From: Mucidula mucida
Lineage: Eukaryota; Basidiomycota; Agaricomycetes; Agaricales; Physalacriaceae
Direction: 5' to 3'
DNA length: 14,647 bases
Assembly (NCBI GenBank): GCA_015501055.1
Contig: JADNYV010000834.1
Coordinates: 1 to 14,647, forward strand
Every line of letters starts with the position of its first letter. Position 1 is the stretch's first letter. A model generated the notes under the pieces. That model ran no database searches. It had not been told where the DNA came from and saw nothing but the letters and a program-made list of their open reading frames with translations. Below are positions 9,193 through 14,647 of this stretch, piece by piece. A program made the translations under genes and the position numbers.

Positions 9193-9915
9193 CTAGGGCG
9201 CGGTCTCTCGAAGCACTTGCATCCAAACATCCATCAATTCCCGCCTCTGCCAGCCACCACGGGCGCACGAGCTCTCAACCAAGTGCAAGAAATCAGCCAT
9301 GATTTTCTCTCGACTGGCCGGAACCTGCTGGATGATTGTGAGGAGGGCGTTGCGTACGTCGGCTCTGCGGGCATTATACAAATATTCGTGGAATATCCCG
9401 TAGAGCTGGACATTTTCATAGAGACGAATCTCTTTCACGTCATTTCCGACCACGTTCGCACGAACACTGTTATAAATCGCTCGATGGACGCGAAGCTTGA
9501 AGCCGGATACGTTGAGAACGACGTCGGCCTTCGGGAGGTGGAAGGCAGTGAGTTCACCTCTTCAAGACGCTTCAGAACGGCGATACTAGGAAATATACAA
9601 TTTGTGCGCACCTCAGACTGTCGTAGAGTCTATCAAGAATATTAAAAGAGTTGAAGGGGGCTACTAGATTATTCGACGCACAATTTTCCACAAGTGTTCA
9701 AGAAGGTCTTCCAAGCGATCTCTCCAATTACCGTTTCTATCAACGCCCTGGACGAGGGAGAAGCCATCTGCCGCTGCCTTTCAAGTTCGACGAGCAAGGG
9801 TTGGGCAGCGCCTCTAGACATGAAAGCGCGCTCAATTGCCGCAAGGAAAGGGAGGCAGACTAGGGACATACCGCTGTTCAGGCTGTTGCGCGTTGGCCGC
9901 GGTTGGCAGTGCCAT
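9193..9915 (-). CDS. BTB/POZ-like hypothetical protein, copy 2 (186 aa, 4 exons)
   Basis: Exons are 9915-9872, 9813-9682, 9629-9612 (18 nt) and 9559-9193, in frame throughout. The first exon is short (MALPTAANAQQPEQ). Exon 2 (ALIETVIGEIAWKTFLNTCGK) aligns with the helical exon 2 of the neighbour at 7336-8319. The micro-exon gives LYDSL where the neighbour has MYADL. The last exon opens with FHLPKADVVLNVSGFKLRVH and continues VKEIRLYENVQLYGIFHEYLYN, a BTB-like strand/helix pattern, ending RRELMDVWMQVLRET, matching the neighbour's C terminus. It lacks the neighbour's roughly 107-residue N-terminal extension; an upstream exon may be missing from this model. A pyrimidine-rich stretch (about 9924-9952 on the coding strand) precedes the ATG. 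Paralogy is clear by eye; the BTB label is moderate and the function is unknown. Confidence 0.68.
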
Positions 9916-12900
9916 CGTAGTTCGGTTTCAGGTGGGGAAGAAGCAAAAAACAAACGCGAGATTCTTCAAGATGATCAGCAAAAATAGATCACATCTCTTT
10001 CGTAAATCTCGAACCAACGGCGGACGTTAGCGTGAGATATCGGTAGATATGGAAACAAAATTTGCCACTTGCCATCATCGACAATCCCCAGGAACGAAGC
10101 GGGATAAGGCTTGCACCATTGCCAGACAAGCTCTCGTTGACAGCGTGGCTCAGGCTGGAGAGCATGATCGCATACGTACCGCCACCAGACGCCTAAAAGA
10201 GGAGCGCATACGTATATCACCGCGAATACGGGACCTGATTAGCACCTACTGTATTCATTCGCTAGATCACACGTGGGATGAGAGCTCTCGACGTTGATCC
10301 GGGAGATGAAATCCTACAAGGGTGGACTCATCATCAATCGTTACTCACCAGGGAAAGTGAATGCCAAAGACCTGAAATATTCGCGACCAGATAGATAAAC
10401 ACCTACCCAACGCACATCTTAGCGGATACCGAACAATCACGCATTGCATTGAGCATGAGGATTTCCAAAAACATCGAGACCGAGGCCCGAGCCCGTCGTC
10501 TTGGTTTTAGAGAAAAAACCAAGTGACTCACAAAAAACGCCACCGTAGGATACCAAAATGGATATCGCGCCCCAGCATCAATGGATTCAATATATACTTG
10601 ATCGGCCCCAACCTAGGTTCGACCACGAGAGGCCCATTCAATTGACAGCCCTGCCGCCTGCGGCCTGGTCGAGCGGAACTTCACCTGACAAATTGACCGA
10701 ACCACTTACTCTTCTTGGGCCATGCTAAAGCGTACAGCAATGTGGTACCGGATGGAAGTTTCTAATAGTACGAGCCGACATGACCACAGCCTAGGAACCG
10801 GCGTCATCCGAGAACTCGGAGTTGTGGTGGTAAAGCCTTGAAACACGACGCGTTTTCTAAGAGAAGCAGATGACTGACGATCCCAACATTCCAGCGAAAA
10901 AGGTAGCCACGGTCGAAAGACGCGACGACACGAGTGTGGGCACGCCCCGATTCAGAGTAGCGAGAAGGGGAAAGCAATTGGTCCTTGGAGACGCGCCAAG
11001 CTAGGCAATCCCCGCATCACGTTGTCCCGCGAGGCCTCAGGTACTCTGGCAGCGGTCGATAGCTAACTTGATAGTAGCGACGCCGATGTGGAGTGCCGAG
11101 GACTTGGTGGAACGATGCAGAGGAGAGAAAGGGGCTGGTGGCGAGACTGGATCGGCCACGTGGTGACGCGGGTGATGCCGAATCTACAACGCTCCTCGAC
11201 AAATCTGAATTCGCCATTGAACCTCTCGTCGAGAATCTTCACAAATTACGGTTTCAATGAGAAAACTGTTCAGAACTTCTATCTCATCATATTTCTGTCC
11301 CAGGCATCGGTTCTACCGTCGCGCATAGAGATGACAGCCTTTTATCTCAACGAGTATACGTACCGAAGAGTTTAGTGCGGGCGGGCTGCGAACCGACACG
11401 ATTATGATGCTGGTCTCGGCTCTGAAACGGACGCATTAGCATTTCACAACTTAGAATCAACACTATATATCTGTGCTACTAGAAGATCTATCGGAATTCG
11501 CGCGGTGGTGAGAAAGTTTCGGGGTGATCACTCCCAAGCGGGCACAGCGCCGGCGTGTGAGTGTTTCTCAAAGAATCGCTGTTGACGCGTATCATTTGCG
11601 CAAATTTCCGACATTATCAGCACGAGTTAATAGAGACTCGAAAGAGATGAATAACACCGTAACTAGGATGATCTTCCAAGAGACGATGATATCTTGTACT
11701 TAAAAGAGCGCAAGAAGCGGAGAAGGGGGAGGGGGGAGCGTAAGCGCCCGGCCATATATGGTTCAGGGAGGTACGGTCGTGCCATAAATGGGACTGCACC
11801 TTTCCCAGTGTCTCCGCAAGTGGAACGAGGTGATAATTAATTATGTGAACACCTACAGGATCAATAGAACCCACTGGACCTGGGACCTAGGAATATAACA
11901 ACCGAGATAGTCGGTGAAGATGCGCTTACTCCGTAGGGAGTTATGCAATGCAGAGGACTCAGAGGAACCCAGTTAGTACAAAGCCGGGTTCCCCTACGCA
12001 ACCAATCAAGGCCATGACGGCGATATGCTGTGTCTATGTCGCGGCCGATGTTGAGACATCGTAATGTACATACAGGGCGAACGGGATGCAAGATGCAGGT
12101 TCAGCGAAAGCTGTCAATTGAAAATTGGCGTAGATGCCCCATGGCGATAAACCGTACTTCGCGCTGCTTCCCTGAGAGATTCGCATCTGATTTGCTTCCG
12201 TCAAGCTTTCGTGGTGATGAACAGAGCTATTCGACAAAACACTCTTTGAGAGGTACATCAAAGGTTTGAACGCGTCCAGAGATATCTGATGCCGTGTGCG
12301 ACGTCGACAAGCAGGCCGTGAACGCGAAGTGCGGCTCTAGACACGAGGGTATCACAGCCATCGTCGGTGAATGGAGGGCGAAAGAAGTGACATACTCTGG
12401 TGCATCTTCGGCTGCAGGCGGCATCACAATTCAATGCGAAGAAGGGAAAAGAAACAATCTAACACTGCGTTTGAACATGGAAACTAATACCAAGGATATT
12501 CTCGAATGCTCGTGCGACGTCCAAGTGTGGGCACGAGATATTGGTAGAGACAAAAATGAAATGCCACACGTAACACGTACAGATTGACGAAAGAGTAAAG
12601 CTTCACGAAGATAAGATTGCACAGATAGGCTTAGAGCATTGAAGCCAAGACGTACTGTACTGTAAAAAGCTTCATGTTTAATGGTAATTGACTGTACTCT
12701 GTGCCGTGTTGCATGAGTCGAAAGATAACGACACTAGTGCAGTCTTCACAGTTATAGTTCCGTCCAATTAGGCTTAGTCTTGTAGCAATGAGCGCGGACG
12801 AGATCGACGCCGGAGGTTGAGCAGAACGACGAGGCAGAGGCGGAAGCTTCAATTGGCTAAACGTGGCCTTGCAATCGACGCAACAGTCGAAAGAAGTGAA

Positions 12901-13044
12901 GACAGAGGCGAAAGATGGCGTCTTGTGTATCCAAGGACGACGGAGTTACCAACCACCGGCGACCAAGTCAACTTCAAGGATATCTGGAGAAACTTTTTGA
13001 TCACCGGTGACCCTCCTGTCCTCGATCAATCATCTCCTCGGCTC
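9916..13044. other. Long stretch without a supportable gene
   Basis: About 3.1 kb holds only short, overlapping open frames on both strands. Those inspected (9975-10220 minus, 11017-11217 minus, 12294-12587 plus, 12817-13044 plus) carry no family motif, and I could not chain them through credible splice sites. A G/A-rich tract (about 11721-11739, many Gs) is the only compositional oddity noticed. I see no tRNA, rRNA, transposase, or long repeat. It may be intergenic DNA, a decayed gene or mobile element, or a non-coding RNA locus. Confidence 0.45.
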
Positions 13045-13823
13045 ATGGCACTGACCATCCAACTCTCAACCGGGGTATCCCTCGAAGCGGAACTATGCGT
13101 TCCACAAGCTGAATCCAGCGGGGGCGCTCGTCTCGCCATATTTCTCCACCCCTGGTCCTGGCTCGGCGGACGCATGGACGATCCGTAAGACCCAGCCGAC
13201 TCCCCTCCACGACCCGTTTCCAACTATTGCAGAGTCGTCTCTGTCCTCATGGATACGTTCGCGCGCCACAACTTTCATATGCTTCGTTACAACTCCCGAG
13301 GTGTCGGGAGGTCGACTGGATGGGCTTCCTTGACTGGTTCAAGCGAAGGCGAGGATCTCTGCGCCCTCGTAAAATGGGCCTCGAGCGCATTGGGAATGTC
13401 AAAAATCTTGTTCTCGTGGTATATATGCTTTTTCAGATATCAAGTCATCTAAATTCTACCCAGGGATACTCATATGGCTCCCTCATTACCACCCTTTGCC
13501 CGTCTCTCCCTTCGATACCCACGTCCTACTTGCTTGTCTCTTATCCAGTTGGGCCAAGGGCATGGCTTACTCTCTTCCGTTCTTCACTGTATGAAAGGGC
13601 TCTTGGTTCAATTCTCGAAACAAAAGCTCGCGTGCTCATAGTGTATGGGACTGAAGACGAGTTCACCAGTGTCGAGCGGTACGAACAGTGGACATCAGGT
13701 TTGAGTTCCGAGGAGAATCTAGAAGTTACCCGAATCGAAGGAGGCAGTCACTTCTGGAGAGGATCAAGTAGTCGCCGGTTGAGTGCGACCGTGGACGCTT
13801 GGCTCCTTCATCAGTCTCACTGA
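13045..13823 (+). CDS. Alpha/beta hydrolase (HPWSWLGG type), with an apparent one-base frameshift
   Basis: Exons are 13045-13184, 13233-13418 and 13464-13823; without the frameshift the product would be about 228 aa. The N terminus (LTIQLSTGVSLEAELCVP) leads to FLHPWSWLGGRMDDP, then MLRYNSRGVGRS. The nucleophile elbow is GYSYGS (Ser codon 13470-13472), the acid is in VYGTEDEFTS and the catalytic His in GGSHFWRG, so the triad is complete. The fold suggests a soluble esterase- or thioesterase-like enzyme; the substrate is unknown. In exon 2 the frame that gives GEDLCALVKWASSALG does not connect to the frame that gives KNLVLV|GYSYGS: one base appears lost at or near the five-A run 13401-13405. 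This could be a real inactivating deletion or an assembly error. A donor at GTAAAA (13369) would bypass the shift but would remove the strand before the elbow, which is unlikely to fold. Confidence 0.82.
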
Positions 13824-14647
13824 GTGTGTGCAATTCAATTACGGTGTTTCACACTCAGGTCAGGAATGGAAAATCTAAGCAGTGTTTTATTCATTGTTTT
13901 GACTACGTCTGACTCCAGAGATATGAGGCCCGCTCACTGATGAACGACCATTTATATTTGACATCAATCCAGACAACCATGCTATCCATAAAAATGTGAC
14001 AGTGAAATGCATCAGCGTTGTTCTTGAGTCCGGCCGCCGGTAAGTACTCTGGAGGAGTTGCTGGAGCTCAAGTAGCGGTGTAGTCAATCTCACTCTGACT
14101 GGCCAAGTTGAGTCCCTTCAAGACTACAACAACGAGGTTGTGGCATAAAAAGGTAACGTCCTTTTGTTGGTTGATGCAGCGCGTTTAGGGACCGTAGGTA
14201 GAATGAGTACGTAGGTCTGTCGTCCACTGTCGGTCCGCGTGGTACAAGGAAGTTGCCTTGAGATTGTTGACACCCCGAGGAAATGCGTTTACGCACTCTG
14301 TGTGGGAATCAGAAATAACATATCCTAATGCCAGCACGGTGAGTACGAAAGACTCACAAAAGACTGACTTGAAATGAAACCTACATTGATATAGATCATT
14401 CAAGTCAATGGCATTGTCCATGATCTTGCTACATACCTATGATTGCGGCAGGTCATTCTGAACGAGACTATAGTCAAAGCACAGACGCTCATGCGTAACT
14501 AGGGTCGTCCGAGAATCGTTCGTCATGGTCATCGTTGAAGACGAATCCCTGTGAGGCCACTGAGGCGCCTTGCGCTGCAAGGTGCCGGCGATTCTGTGCG
14601 GGGAATTCCTAGGGTGGCAGGGTATAAATCTTTAGAGAACTCTACAT
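13824..14647. other. 3' flank of the hydrolase and window end, no gene supported
   Basis: The hydrolase 3' untranslated region lies here. On the minus strand there are open frames at 14185-14421 and 13887-14093 with some hydrophobic runs (FVLTVLALGYVI, FTVTFLWIAWLSGL) that could be exons of a small membrane protein. I could not join them with consistent splice sites, so no gene is called. Confidence 0.4.

Noticed and set aside
9975..10220. Minus-strand frame with a Trp-rich sequence (LVWQWCKPYPASFLGIVDD)
   Set aside because: It is upstream of the 9193-9915 gene and was tested as its N-terminal exon, but it does not resemble the neighbour's N terminus and ends in a stop without a convincing donor.
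11017..11217. Ser-rich minus-strand open frame of 66 codons
   Set aside because: Low-complexity composition, no homology recognised, and no flanking exons that splice in frame.
11377..11420. GGTTCGCAGCC on the minus strand, like a tRNA B box
   Set aside because: The T-arm stem does not pair and no A box or acceptor stem fits at the right distance.
12294..12587. 97-codon plus-strand frame
   Set aside because: No motif, uncertain start, and no promoter or splice context; left as intergenic.
14185..14421. Possible membrane-protein exon on the minus strand
   Set aside because: A hydrophobic run is present, but exons could not be joined in frame and upstream candidates end in stops.

Overview
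The window looks like nuclear DNA of a filamentous basidiomycete, most likely an Agaricomycete. All recognisable genes are split by many short GT-AG introns, mostly 45-60 nt, with CTGAC/CTGAT-like branch sites just before the acceptor. The gene families present (type I metacaspase with a HxHC linker, COG6, a fungal HPWSWLGG alpha/beta hydrolase) fit that group. I reconstructed gene models by joining exons by hand from reading frame, splice signals, remembered family patterns and comparison of paralogs inside the window. No database search was run.

Layout: (1) 396-2013 (+) is an intact nine-exon metacaspase of 394 aa with a TATA box 38 nt upstream. (2) 2912-4508 (-) is a second metacaspase copy, placed tail to tail with the first, with matching exon lengths but broken: two in-frame stops flank the catalytic His codon, there are at least two frameshifts, and one donor site is doubtful. 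(3) 4733-7251 (-) is a complete nine-exon COG6 gene of 708 aa, including one GC-AG intron. (4) 7336-8319 (-) and 9193-9915 (-) are two tandem paralogs with a C-terminal BTB/POZ-like fold, and both contain an 18-nt micro-exon. (5) 9916-13044 holds about 3.1 kb without a supportable gene. (6) 13045-13823 (+) is a three-exon alpha/beta hydrolase with a full catalytic triad but an apparent one-base loss at an A run. (7) The ends (1-395 and 13824-14647) show no gene I can support.

The parts do not form an obvious pathway. COG6 is a housekeeping gene next to accessory-looking, duplicated and decaying genes. The most interesting unit is the inverted metacaspase gene/pseudogene pair. It shows recent duplication and decay in a cell-death-type protease family, and its convergent layout could produce antisense RNA. 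The BTB-like tandem pair is the least characterised family here.
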